Notes: a model not told the origin generated them from the letters alone. A stretch of DNA of 64,000 nucleotides from Thuidium tamariscinum (GCA_947034885.2 OX344757.2:6138001-6202000), one strand, 5' to 3'. Positions 1 through 10,825 are shown, counted from the stretch's first letter. A program made the numbers and translations.

Positions 1-364
1 GTTCTTTTTTTGAGATTCTAGTAGGGGCTCTGAAATGGACATGTGAACTTTAGAAAAATGAACTCTAGATTACAATGGAGCTTTCTGAGATTTGTTTTTA
101 CTTCTTCAATGGATGGTTTAAGAACCACACTTGATTCATTCCTTACTAAGTGGCTAGGTGTTTACTAATTTAATTCAAAATTAGAATTTGTTGTTCAACT
201 ACCTTCTTACAAGTATTGAAAAATCTGAAATAATGATTAAATCAAGCATTCATTTCAGGTTTAGAAAGGGACACTTTTAGAAACTATTTCAATTACTTTA
301 CACATGTAGCAATGCTAGTTATTGAGCAAGCCCTGATCTTTTTTCAAACTATGCATGGATGGAT
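1..364. other. AT-rich intergenic DNA, nothing recognised
   Basis: No open frame of useful length, RNA gene or repeat terminus was recognised. Base composition matches the rest of the intergenic DNA. Confidence 0.5.
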
Positions 365-600
365 TTCCAAGGGCCTATGATCACAAATAGGGACCTATAC
401 CATATTGTGTTTGAAAATTCATAACTAATTCAATAATGCTTCAAAAAATATGAAACAACTTGCGTTAGATTCCTCATCTATTTTTCTTTGACTGAAAAAT
501 AAACTAAAAATATTTTCATCTAAGGAGATACATATAAAAGGTGGACTAGCCTTTAAATGAGCAGTTTCTGAGCCTCCTCCCTTAGGAGAGGGCTCGAAAA
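365..600 (+). repeat. Fragment of dispersed repeat family D
   Basis: This stretch shows a chain of short blocks (a GGGCCTATG-like start, then AATTCATAACTAATTC, then AAAAAATATGAAACAACTTG, then GAGCCTCCTCCCTTA). The same chain recurs in reverse complement at 54474-55140. Parts of it recur at 39083-39300, 40855-40945 and 51105-51195. The order of blocks is conserved, so these are copies of one element. No protein is encoded, and the family is not one I can name. Confidence 0.6.
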
Positions 601-703
601 CAATCAGGCATTAAGAACCGACCCCTAAAAGTGTTCTGAAATGGTCTAGAGAGTTCTTAGAATGGAAGAATGTGTGAGTGGTACCATTTGATGGCTATAT
701 AGT

Positions 704-1566
704 GGAAACACCCAAAACTGTACAAATAAGGAATTCAGCATAGTTGGAGGCATCTTTTTCTAAAAGTGATATTTTTCTAGTATTAGCGAGTAAAAATCAT
801 GATTATTCAAAAAAAATTAAATTTTTTGGAATCAGTATGTAATTTCTATAAATTTTCAAAGTATTGGCTCCCTAGACCATTGGATTCGTCCTATAGATGT
901 ATCCTAAACTGAACTCTGCTGAAATCAACTGTTAGTGAATGAAAATTATACATGTATGTGTCTTACAACTGCATCAACAAATTAGAATTAAACATTTGTT
1001 GGATACTCTAATGAATGCTTATAGATAGATTTAGTGATATTCTAGAGTTCAAGAATGGGTATAGGGACGAAAATGGGTGTTTATCCCTCATTTTACTTAA
1101 ATCTAATTTTGTTTTCTTGGAGAACTGAATATAGCATGTCATGATTTCAAATATCATGCCCTCATTAGTGTGAAATCAAGCAATTAAGGGAGAAACAACC
1201 ATTTTCGTCCTTGTACCCATTCCTGAATCCTAGAGTATCACTAAATCTATCTATAAGCATTCATTAAAGTGTCCAACAAATGTTTAATTCTAATTTGCTG
1301 ATGCAATTGTAAGACAAATATATAATTTTCATTCACTAACAATTGATTTCAATAGAATTTAGTTAGGGTACACCTATAGGACGGTTCCAATGGTCTAAGG
1401 AGACAACACTTTGAAAATTTATAAAAATTACATACTGATTCCGAAAATTTTAATTTTTTTTAAATATTCATGATTTTCACTCGCTAATGCTAGAAAAATA
1501 TCATTTTCAGAAAAAGATACCTCCAACTATGCTGAATTCCTTATTTGGACGGTTTTGGGTGTTTCC
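704..1566. mobile_element. Large foldback element (family C), arms about 380 bp
   Basis: The left arm (about 704-1083) is repeated in reverse complement as the right arm (about 1188-1566), with a spacer of about 105 bases. The arms pair over nearly their whole length with scattered mismatches. The outer ends read GGAAACACCCAAAACTGT and, on the other side, its near complement GGTTTTGGGTGTTTCC. Diverged copies of one arm occur at 38410-38540 and in the block 52138-53700. No coding capacity is seen. It is a non-autonomous foldback or long-TIR DNA element; the superfamily is not assignable because no clear target duplication is visible. Confidence 0.8.
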
Positions 1567-1587
1567 GCCGTAGAAGAACACTTATAT

Positions 1588-1802
1588 GGCCAATTTCGTT
1601 AAAATGGCGGTATTCCAAATGCCATTTTTCAGACCGCGCAATCTAAACTGAAAATTGATATCTAAGACAAGTATAGATTTTCAGACATCTATGACGTATA
1701 TAGATTTCCAAAATCTATGAACAATTTAGATTTCAAATTGCACAGTCTGAACTGTCAAAAGTGTCAATTTAATGGAATACTGCCATTTTAACGAAATTCG
1801 CC
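1588..1802. mobile_element. 215-bp MITE with about 30-bp inverted ends
   Basis: The left end reads GGCCAATTTCGTTAAAATGG and the right end, in reverse complement, reads GGCGAATTTCGTTAAAATGG. Pairing continues through a GTATTCCA block. The interior is short, AT-rich and partly self-complementary, with no frame. It sits 21 bases beyond the foldback element to its left. The flanks share only a weak TTAT, so the superfamily is uncertain. Confidence 0.8.
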
Positions 1803-3769
1803 ATTTATGAAGAACCACCAAAGTTCTATTGCCAGTTACCAATGATTGATGTCAAACTCTTTATAGTCTATAATAAAACATATCTTGAACAGTTTTGCTC
1901 CATTTACAACCTTTTCAGCTGTGATTACTATTGGCCCTATGATCAATTCTACCAACCTATTGTGCGGAACTTTAGAAATTCATAAGCAATTCATTTCAAG
2001 GCAAATAATTCTGATAAAAAAGGGGCATGTGCTAAGCCTTCATTTCCCTTCTAGGGGGAAAATATTTCCACACTCTGCCATTGCATACATTTCACTCCAA
2101 CCCTTCATTTATTCTTAGATGTTCCATTCAGGAGCCTCTTACCTTAAATGCAACTAGAACAAGCTAACTAAACGTCGGAGCCCATGACCAAAATTTCATC
2201 TTCATCAAATTGATCAACAACATATGATTCCAATACAGACAGAACGTAGACTAAAAGGAAGAAAAGAAAAGATTGAATTTCAACATCAATTGTTGCAGAA
2301 ACATAATGATTGACATAATTTGCTGTTATTATGCAGATAAAAATGCAAGGAGAACTAATTCAAGAGACCTACTTCATGTATAGAAAGACATGAAGTAAAA
2401 ATAGATTTGAGTTAGTTGATGTCTTAAGAAATAGTTACACTTATTATTTTTTAGACTTATTTCTTAGAGTTTTATATCATGTCAATCTATCAAAATAGGA
2501 TCATTGTACACTTCAAGTGTTGACTTAGTTATTTTTAGTTTAGGCCCTATAAGATTAACAATTTGGGATAGGTAGAGAATAAAGTTTGACTATAGATGTT
2601 AAAAAAAGTTCTAATTTTGTCTATCTTTGCCACAATGTTTTTTTTTTCATTTTGTGTTGGGTGTTGCTTTCATGCTAGAGAGCGAATGTAGATAGGCTAT
2701 GTGACTTTTATGGTGTTGCATTTGTCGTTTACTTGCCAATTTGGCTTTGGAGTAAGATTTATATATGAAATTCAATGATGTTGGCTACTTTTAAATTTTG
2801 GGTGGTGAATACATTCTGTGGCAATTGGAAACTTGATAGCGGTAGAAATCTGGATGTAGAAAGTGCACTTGGAAATTTGTTTTGGGTGCATTGTTTATGT
2901 TCTTCCTAAATCTAAAGCAATTTGGACAATACACAAGAAACATCCACTATAACAATGGCAATTTTATTGAAAGGAAAGATGAAAAAAATTGCCAAAAATG
3001 GAAATTCAAAGTGAAGAGCACAAATTGTAGAACACGCTCCTAGTTCTATCACAAAAAACATGCAAAACAAAACACAAGTACTCTAATGCTTGATTTAGCA
3101 CAATATTACTAGGATGCTATGATGAACAAGAAGTGCAGGACATTAGTACAATGTATGCAAACCACATTACTAAAATGCAAATGCAAGCTCTAACAATTTC
3201 AATCACAAAATAGCACAAACTTTCTTGACAATCATCTCCCTTGAAATTCATCACCTACATCCAACATGAATGTAAACTTTGATGTCTAAATTAGTAGTTG
3301 AATGGAAGGTACAAAGCAAAAAAACCCATCACCATTTGTAGAAGACTTCAACTTCCAAATTCTTATATACTTTCTACCAATCCAAAACAAATATGCACAT
3401 ATGCAAAAAAGGAGAGACACTACCTTTGAAGCCCACTATATGTAAACAACAAACTCTAGAGAGTCTTCATAAGCTCCATTGAGGCGTAATCCTGCATTCT
3501 TGTTGGTACCCAACTTCTAATCAAGTACATAGGTATTGTATAAAACACAAGAGGAAGAGGTTCTAATCAAGTCAGAAATTGAGGAAACTTTTCACTTACT
3601 ATGAAAACACCCCAAAGTGTTGCATAGTGGTACACATTACTTTTGTAGTTTTAACACCCTCATGGTCAAACATAATCTTTCACTCCATAAGTGATATTGT
3701 TGTGTTTTCTTTTCTGATGCAATCTCTTACATATCTAGTTTGAATTTGTATGGTTACATTAAAAAAAAA
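1803..3769. other. Intergenic, no gene recognised
   Basis: This is AT-rich DNA. One 77-codon open frame (1885-2118) has no recognisable domain and looks like chance. A weak family D-like block lies near 1935-2010. Nothing else is supported. Confidence 0.45.
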
Positions 3770-3859
3770 TTGATGCAATTTATCAAAATGTTGACATTTT
3801 GTTCAATTTAGAGCAAATTCCAAGAAGCTCAAAACAGGCCTTGAGCATTTAGGAGTTAA
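3770..3859 (-). mobile_element. Terminal fragment of a TTAA / CCCCTAAATG element (family B)
   Basis: Read in reverse complement from TTAA at 3856-3859, the sequence matches the left end of the intact element at 42967 over about 90 bases. This includes the shared block TTTTGAGCTTCTTGGAATTT and a block close to GAACAAAAAGTCAACATTTT. The other end was not found, so this is a partial copy ending just before the leader of the PPR locus. Confidence 0.6.
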
Positions 3860-3879
3860 CGAATATTGAAAAAAGTTGA

Positions 3880-6046
3880 AAACCATGAAGAAAACAGAGA
3901 AGCTCACTGGTAGTTCAAACGGAAGAGGGCTTAAGCCCTGAGCAATCTCGTTGTCGTGAATTCTCGTTCGATTCAGATCCAAGGTTTGAAGTGATCGGTT
4001 TCAAAGGATATCGAAGAATGTCCTTCGCCGGGATTCTCGGGTATGCAGGGGTCCATGGATTTGTTCCGGGCTAGACATCATTTGGAGGGGCGAAGAGGAT
4101 TCCTTAACCCGTGGATTTTAGAATTTCGAGTTCTGTTGTCACTCAAGGCCATAAGGGATCCTTGGATTCTAAAAATCGAACTATCTGCCTTCATCAACAA
4201 CAGCCCGAGGCTCCTGAACAAGATTATCAGAGCCCTAAAATACCGTTGCAAATTGCAACTGCACTACTCAACCTCGACTGCAGAAATCGTGTCTTAGCGC
4301 GGTGAGGCTGATGCATTTGGTGTCTCGCCATGTCCTCTTGCTGCACCAGATTTACCTGTCCGCTGGTTGAGTCTCCACTGCCAGGTGCACCAAACTTTCA
4401 GAGCTTAATTCCTCCCTGCAGCATATGATCCTTCCTCTGCAGCACTTGAAGCTCTTTTGCATATGTTGAGAGCTATGGGCGTCGTGGGTTCTCTTCCTGC
4501 TTGAAGGTTTACTCAATTAGGGTTTAGCAATTTAGAAGGAAGCGCAGACAGAATTGGAGGGTGGCTGAAGAACTCCAGGAGAGTGATCCTTGCATGATAC
4601 TTTGAGGCTAGATTGAAGTCAAGGTTGCATTGGCTATGGATCCGAAGGAGCTGCTTCCTGAAGTTAGGGTTTAACTTATCTATTTGGAGCTGAGAACAGA
4701 AACAGTTGAAAGGTAGCTCAAGAACTCGCAGAGGCTGATTCATGTATGATGGACTGAGATCAGAGTGAAGCTAGATTACTGAACTTGTTGCACACATCGG
4801 GCGTTGTTCATGTGAAGCTGTTTAGGGTGATCTAGTCTCCATGGTTAGGGTTTGGCAATTCGGTGGGTAGAGCAGACGCAGATGCAACGGGAGCAGCATG
4901 TTTAAAAAGGTTTAGGTTGATCTCACACAATGCTTTGCGTCTAGATTGAAGTCAAGTTTTTGGAAGCTCAAATATTGGGTAGTTCATGCGGAGACGCTGT
5001 GGTTTAGGTTTCATGAGTTGCAATTTTCAGTAGAATTTCAGCAGAATTCTGTGACTGTACAAGTGCCAGTATCTGTTGCAGCGTTCTTGCTGGCTGTAGA
5101 GGAGTGTGAGGATTAGAGAGTCTTGGAGATTGATAATTTCATATTCGAACTGTCCCCTGCCTACGTTCCAGTTGAGTTTTTTCTGAGGCCGAAACGTTTG
5201 AAGTTGTTCATGTCGATGTCAAGCTGCTGCAGTTGTTTCCTCCTCCGTGCTTGGTGGCCTGAGAGTTCAGGGTTGAGCAGTGTGGAGAACCGAACAGGCA
5301 CAGATGAAAGAGAGCGGAAGACCGTATGCTATATGATAATTTGTTTGACTGAAGCTCAGTATTAAGGCTCCATGCGTGGTGGTTGATGCAGAGTTCTAGT
5401 GAATGTTTTTCTCTCTCAGAACCCCGAGGGTCGAGCAATTTGGAGGGGGTTCCAAAAAGCAGAAAGAGATCGTTTACAGTTAGCGGGGAGCGGAAGATTT
5501 CAAGAGAGGATTTCGTACATGGAACTTTTTGAAGTGAACTTCTAGTTAATAACTTGGAAGCGGCCGACATTGGATTTATTCGTGCTGAAGGCCAGGAAGG
5601 AGCTATTACATCAGACAAGCTGATCAGATTTGAAGATATTGCCAGTCATACATGATACTTTGTGTTTCTGCTGAAGTCTAGTAGTTTTGAAGCTTGCGTT
5701 GGGTTCACTGGACGCTGCTGATGTTGACGTTGGGGTTGGTGAACCAAACTAGAATCTCTCCTCCTGCCTGGAGGTTTAGCAATTTGAAGAAGAGAACGAA
5801 CTCGGTTGAAGGGAGCAGATTGATGCTTATATGCTACTTTTTCAACTTTTACTCAAGGTTTCAGAATTGCATTGATATGGAGGAACTCTTTTCAACTGGC
5901 TGGGGACAAATACTTGAAAGGGGGCCGAAGAGCTGAGGAGATTGATTCATATACTTTTTCTGGATAAGAAGTTAAATTTCTACCTGTGGCGTTGATTCTT
6001 TTGTTGAAGAGGGAGCGTTAGAAGCTTGTAGACACTGAGCCACAAG
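3880..6046 (+). other. Putative long 5' leader of the PPR locus, with diverged internal repeats
   Basis: Composition shifts sharply at about 3880 to a GC-richer, gene-like texture that continues into the coding exons, so this is probably transcribed. It contains no convincing coding frame. At least six diverged copies of a unit recur near 4519, 4663, 4845, 5266, 5422 and 5773. Each starts with a variant of GGGTTTAGCAATTTGGA, followed by purine-rich sequence and a TTGAAGTCAAGTT-like block. Many short AUG frames are present. It could instead be a separate noncoding transcript or a decayed gene; no transcription start can be fixed from sequence. Confidence 0.4.
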
Positions 6047-7209
6047 ATGTCTGCATTAATGCACCTTTTATTGCATCATAGGCAACAGACGAGAAGCTAT
6101 TTGGTGCTTGGAGTTGGTGCACGGGTGAGTGAGTGTTGGCTTATGACCACACGCCTGTTCTACAGAAGTAGTTGAATGACTTGTGACTTGTCTGAACTGA
6201 ACTACTGTGTTCATGGTAGCAGCACATGAGTCCCATACACTTAGGTTCCTCGACAGCAGTATATTGATCAATACGGTGTTACGCTTCCCCCAATTGACAG
6301 GACGTGAACTTGGTTGGTTGGACGTTAAACATTAAATATTAGTCCCGATGAGTATCTTATGCTCAAGCTGCTACCAATTGAATGTGTTTTTTGACCCACT
6401 GTCGGGATTTGTTTGACCAGGATGTCTGTGTGATCACACTCTTCAAGTCTCCATGGCATATACACCCATGTTTGTTATTTGTCTCAGCCTCCCATGGAGG
6501 AAGGAGCAGCGGATCAATTAGGTGTTCATCGTCATCAGTTTGGAGAAAACCCGATGCTTCAGGTATGTCTAAGGTGGCCGCTCTCATATACAGAAGCGGG
6601 TGCTTTTCGTCTCTCAGAAAGAATGTGAATGCCATGTTTGAAGTATTTAACAGTTGAATCAGGCAAAGTGCAGACAATTGATCAGCATTGGAAGGAGTAC
6701 TTTGCGGATCCTTTGCAGTGGTGGGACAACAGATTTTACAAGGTATCAGTAGGAATATATCTAAGGCTACCAATTAGTTGATGTTAGGAATTTGTGAAAA
6801 GACATTGAGAGGTTATTTATTGCTTATACAAGGTCCTGGGCACTATGGTAAACAAGAAGCGTATTACATTCCGATTGGGTTTTGAATTGAATAGAAGGTT
6901 AATTAGATCACTCCAACGCTTAAGGACATATGTTCTTTTGATTGTTTTTTCATATTGTATTGTGGGTTGTTTGTATAGATGAATCCCAAATCACCAGACT
7001 TTAAACACAAGGTGACAATGAAAGCGCTTTGGGTAGATGGTTGGTCAACCCCACCATGGGTGAAGGCGATGCTCAAATTGTTGATTTTAAGCGAACTACA
7101 TTCTGGTGTTGGTTATCATAGCAATGATTCTCAAGAGATTGCACATCTGAATAGGTATTGGCATGAGCATGAGTTGTCTCCCTTTGCGACAAGAAATAGG
7201 TGCAATTGA
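6047..7209 (+). CDS. Spliced exons encoding a presequence-like peptide and an OSB-type PDF motif
   Basis: Four small exons can be read. Exon 6047-6124 starts at an ATG in good context (AAGATGT) and encodes 26 residues rich in Leu, His and Arg with no acidic residue, resembling an organellar presequence; it ends at a GTGAGT donor. Exon 6488-6562 follows a TTTGTCTCAG acceptor. Exon 6674-6742 encodes WKEYFADPLQWWDNRFYK. The exon from 6979 encodes PDFKHKVTMKALWV and then STPPWVKAML. WWDNR-PDFKHK-ALW-WV is the PDF motif of plant organellar single-stranded-DNA-binding proteins (OSB1 and relatives), which binds ssDNA in mitochondria or plastids. The first three introns are all phase 0. The last exon either runs to a stop at 7207-7209 or splices at 7154 (AG|GTATTG) to 7408 (CAG|G) and enters the PPR frame in register. 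No OB-fold, normally N-terminal to PDF motifs, was found. The PDF assignment is firm; the exon borders are inferred. Confidence 0.65.
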
Positions 7210-7495
7210 CTTGCTATAGTGATGCTCACACATTGAGGGTGGATGTAATTTGTAGTTTGTTTTGTAAGGTGTAGCATGAAGTATTGTGCTTGTAAGAGGT
7301 ATAAAGACTGCATAGCAGCATCCAAGTATTTTTAAATTGACGGAGCAAGACTTTTCACAGTACAAAGTATGAAGGGTTCTCTTATGAAGCGTGTGTGGAT
7401 AGGTCAGGTTACCCAAGGACAATTTTGGGAAGAGAAACACTTCGCGCGCAAAAGCGTCAAAGCAGGCTGTTCAAGTTAAACGTGAGAGTACGTGC

Positions 7496-10400
7496 ATGCA
7501 AAGCGCGAATACCACGAGCGAAGCAATTGCTCTTTTGAAGAACCGACTACAACAGGGTATTGCAGTAGACTCGTACACCTATGTTGGAATTTTGAAGCGG
7601 TGCTTGAAACAGGAAGACCTTACGGCGGTAAAGCAGGTTCATAAGTGCACCATTGAGAGTGGCATGCAGCAGAATATATATGTGGCAACCAACCTATTGA
7701 GTGGATACATCAGATGTGGGAGACTGGAGGATGCATGCAGAGTGTTTGACGAACTTGTGAAGAAGGATGTTATTAGTTGGAACGTCATGATTGGAGGTTA
7801 TGCTCAGCACAGTTGTGGGAAAGATGCCATGGAAGTTTTCAATCGAATGCGCAAGGAAGGTATGCAACCTAATGCAGTTACTTACGTGAGCATCCTGAAG
7901 GCCTGTGCGAGCCCATCAGCTTTAAAGTGGGGCGAGGAAGTTCATGCGTATATCCGAGAGGGTGGGTTTGAATCAGATTTTCGTGTGGGGACTTCTCTCC
8001 TTACAATGTATGCAAAGTGTGGGAACATAAAGGAGGCAAGGAACACTTTTGACAAGTTAGTGAGTCGCAATGTGATTACCTGGAATGTAATGATTGGAGC
8101 ATATGCCGAAAGTGGTTATGGTGAGGAAGCATATCGACTTCTTCTCCAAATGAAACGCGAAAGCTTCAAACCAGACGCAATCACGTATCTGAGCATCCTG
8201 AATGCATGTGCTAGCGCGGGGGCTTTGGAGTGGGTGAGAGAGGTTCACAGGCATGTCCATGAAGCGGGATTTGGGTCAGATGTGCGTGTGGGCAACGCGC
8301 TGGTCCACATGTATGCAAAGTGTGGCAGTATCGATGATGCGCGACTGGCGTTTGACAAGATGGAGGAAAGGAACTTGATTACTTGGAACGCGATGATTGG
8401 TGGGCTTGCGCAACATGGGCTTGGGTCTGAAGCTTTTGAACTTTTTCTCCGAATGAAACGGGAAGGCCTCAAACCAACTGCGAACACTTATGTTAGCGTC
8501 CTTAATTCATGTGCAAGCGCAGGGGCTTTGGAGTGGGTAAGGAAGGTTCATTGCCATGCCCACGAAGCCGGTTTTGAGTTGGATGTGCGTGTGGGCACCG
8601 CGCTTGTACACATGTATGCAAAGTGTGGCTGTATCGACGATGCTCAACTAGTTTTTGACAGAATGCAGGCACGGGATGTCGTCACCTGGACTGTAATGAT
8701 TGCTGGACTTGCGCAACATGACTGTTGGTCTGAAGCATTTGGACTTCTTCTCCGAATGAAACAGGAAGGTCTCAAACCAGATGCATTGACGTATGTAAGT
8801 ATCCTCAATGCATGTGCAAGCGCAGGGGCTTTGAAGTGGATAAGGGAGGTTCATCGCCATGCCCGTGAAGCCGGATTTGAGTTGGATTTGCGTGTGGGCA
8901 ACGCGCTGGTCCTCATGTATGCAAAGTGTGGCAGTATCGATGATGCGCGACTGACTTTCGACAAAATGGAGGAACGGGACGTGATAACTTGGAACGTGAT
9001 GATTGGTGGACTTGCGCAACATGGACTTGGGTCTGAAGCATTTGAACTTTTTCTCCAAATGAAACGAGAAGGCTTCAAACCGACTGCGATCACTTACATT
9101 AGTATCCTGAATGCATGTGCAAGCGCAGGGGCTTTGGAGTGGGTCAGGGAGGTTCATCGCCATGCCTGTAAAGCGGGATTTGAGTTGGATGTGCGTGTGG
9201 GCACCGCGCTAGTCCACATGTATGCAAAGTGTGGCAGTATCGATGATGCGCGCCTGACCTTTGACAGAATGGAGAAACGGAATGTAATTTCATGGAATGC
9301 GATGATTGGAGCATATGCGGATTGTGGTTTTGGTGAGGAAGCATATCGACTTCTTCTCCAAATGAAACAGGAAGATCTCAAACCAGACGCATTCACTTAT
9401 ACAAGTATCCTGAGTGCATGTGCAAGCGCAGGGGCTTTGGAGTGGGTGAGAGAGGTTCATCGCCATGCCCGTGAAGCCGGATTTGAGTTGGATTTGCGTG
9501 TGGGAAACGCGCTGGTCCACATGTATGCAAAGTGTGGCAGTATCGATGATGCGCGACTGGCTTTTGACAAAATGGAGGAACGGGACGTGATTACTTGGAA
9601 CGTGATGATTGGTGGACTTGCGCAACATGGATGTGGGTTTGAAGCTCTAGAAGTCTTCAGGAATATGATAGCAGCCGGTGTGAAGCCTGATGGGTACTCA
9701 TTTGTGGCGTTGTTATCGGCCTGTAGTCATGCGGGCCTTGTTGAGGAAGGGTGTCGACTCTTCCTGGCTATGTCGCAGGATTATGGCATCGATGCCAGCG
9801 TGGTCCATTGGACTTGCATGGTGGATATTCTTGGGCGGGCTGGGCACCTGGAAGATGCAAAGGTGTTGATTGATAATATGCCAGTTGAATCAGTTGAAGC
9901 AACTTGGGGAGCTTTGCTGGGTGCTTGTAGATCTTATGGAAATGTGGAGTTGGGTGAACTTGCGGCTCAAGAGCTCTTCAAGTTGGAATCCAGGGATGCC
10001 TCTTCGTACGTGGTCCTCTCCAACATCTATGCTGCAGCTGAGAAGTGGGAGAAGGTCTCATCGGTGCGCGCTGCGATGCTGGAGAGGGGTATACGCAAGG
10101 AACCGGGGCGTAGCTGGATCGAAGTAGACAAGAAGATTCATTCCTTTGTTGTAGCGGATACATCTCACCCAGAAGCAAAGGAGATAAATGCGGAGCTGAG
10201 CAGATTGACGGAGAAAATCAAGGCTGAAGGCTACCTTCCAGATACCCGGCTTGTGTTGCATGATGTTGACGAGAAGGATAAGGAGTTTTCACTTTGCTCT
10301 CATAGTGAGAAGTTGGCTATTGCATATGGACTTATTCACACCCCAAGTAATAAAGCCATTCATGTTTTTCAGAATCTTCGGGTGTGCTCAGATTGTCATG

Positions 10401-10510
10401 CTGCAACCAAATTGATCTCGAAAGTGTGTAGCAGAGAGATTGTACTAAGAGATGCAAATCGTTTTCATCACTTCCGTGACGGTTTGTGTTCTTGTAAGGA
10501 TTATTGGTGA
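7496..10510 (+). CDS. PLS-class pentatricopeptide repeat protein with DYW deaminase domain
   Basis: One uninterrupted frame encodes 1004 residues. Seven PLS triplets follow each other, marked by WNVMI-type motifs at residues 95, 196, 297, 398, 499, 600 and 701, exactly 101 residues apart, with MYAKCG repeated in between. E motifs begin near residue 802 (ATWGALLGACRSYGN). The PG box follows at 870-874 (PGRSW). The DYW domain carries the deaminase signature H936-S-E938 and C964-S-D-C967, then HHF and CSCKDYW at the very C-terminus. All residues expected for zinc binding and catalysis are present. Such proteins enter mitochondria or plastids, bind RNA by the PPR array and convert specific C to U. 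This ATG gives no targeting peptide. The frame is open upstream to a TAG at 7400-7402, and spliced upstream exons (6047-7154) join it in phase, so the true N-terminus may lie at 6047. The target site cannot be predicted here, and the repeats are unusually uniform. Confidence 0.95.
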   Translation: MQSANTTSEAIALLKNRLQQGIAVDSYTYVGILKRCLKQEDLTAVKQVHKCTIESGMQQNIYVATNLLSGYIRCGRLEDACRVFDELVKKDVISWNVMIGGYAQHSCGKDAMEVFNRMRKEGMQPNAVTYVSILKACASPSALKWGEEVHAYIREGGFESDFRVGTSLLTMYAKCGNIKEARNTFDKLVSRNVITWNVMIGAYAESGYGEEAYRLLLQMKRESFKPDAITYLSILNACASAGALEWVREVHRHVHEAGFGSDVRVGNALVHMYAKCGSIDDARLAFDKMEERNLITWNAMIGGLAQHGLGSEAFELFLRMKREGLKPTANTYVSVLNSCASAGALEWVRKVHCHAHEAGFELDVRVGTALVHMYAKCGCIDDAQLVFDRMQARDVVTWTVMIAGLAQHDCWSEAFGLLLRMKQEGLKPDALTYVSILNACASAGALKWIREVHRHAREAGFELDLRVGNALVLMYAKCGSIDDARLTFDKMEERDVITWNVMIGGLAQHGLGSEAFELFLQMKREGFKPTAITYISILNACASAGALEWVREVHRHACKAGFELDVRVGTALVHMYAKCGSIDDARLTFDRMEKRNVISWNAMIGAYADCGFGEEAYRLLLQMKQEDLKPDAFTYTSILSACASAGALEWVREVHRHAREAGFELDLRVGNALVHMYAKCGSIDDARLAFDKMEERDVITWNVMIGGLAQHGCGFEALEVFRNMIAAGVKPDGYSFVALLSACSHAGLVEEGCRLFLAMSQDYGIDASVVHWTCMVDILGRAGHLEDAKVLIDNMPVESVEATWGALLGACRSYGNVELGELAAQELFKLESRDASSYVVLSNIYAAAEKWEKVSSVRAAMLERGIRKEPGRSWIEVDKKIHSFVVADTSHPEAKEINAELSRLTEKIKAEGYLPDTRLVLHDVDEKDKEFSLCSHSEKLAIAYGLIHTPSNKAIHVFQNLRVCSDCHAATKLISKVCSREIVLRDANRFHHFRDGLCSCKDYW
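8296..9810 (+). repeat. Near-identical 303-bp tandem units inside the PPR gene
   Basis: The block starting CGCGCTGGTCCACATGTATG occurs at 8296, 8599, 8902, 9205 and 9508, a period of exactly 303 bases (101 codons, one PLS triplet). Units agree at the DNA level over long runs, including synonymous positions, far more than the first two triplets (before about 8100). This indicates recent unit duplication or gene conversion within the gene. Confidence 0.9.
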
Positions 10511-10819
10511 TTAGTTTGGCAATACCATTTAATTGTGGAGTGAATTTTTGAAACCTTTGATGATCATTTGAGTATATGTGGACTAAACTACCCCATCGAT
10601 AGTTACTTTGTTTAATTTTGTGTGTTGTGCAATTATCCTACAAGACATTAGTAAATTGTGATTCATTTATCAATATTGTATCACAAGGTAAGTGCAATAG
10701 ATTGGCATTTAAATCTTACTCTTGTTTTGCCACAAGTTGTATTTTTTAGATCATGTTGGCAAGGAGCTAGTAATAGTATTGTACAAGCACCTTTGTCTAA
10801 GCATACTTCCAATGATTGA

Positions 10820-10825
10820 AATAAA
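10820..10825 (+). terminator. Candidate poly(A) signal AATAAA of the PPR gene
   Basis: A canonical AATAAA lies 310 bases after the stop codon, in an AT-rich 3' region. The distance is plausible for a plant 3' UTR. AATAAA is common by chance in DNA this AT-rich, so the call is weak. Confidence 0.3.

Noticed and set aside
8648-9163. Long antisense open frame (171 codons) and several others opposite the PPR gene
   Set aside because: They repeat with the 303-base period and follow from codon use of the PPR repeats; no antisense protein domain is visible.
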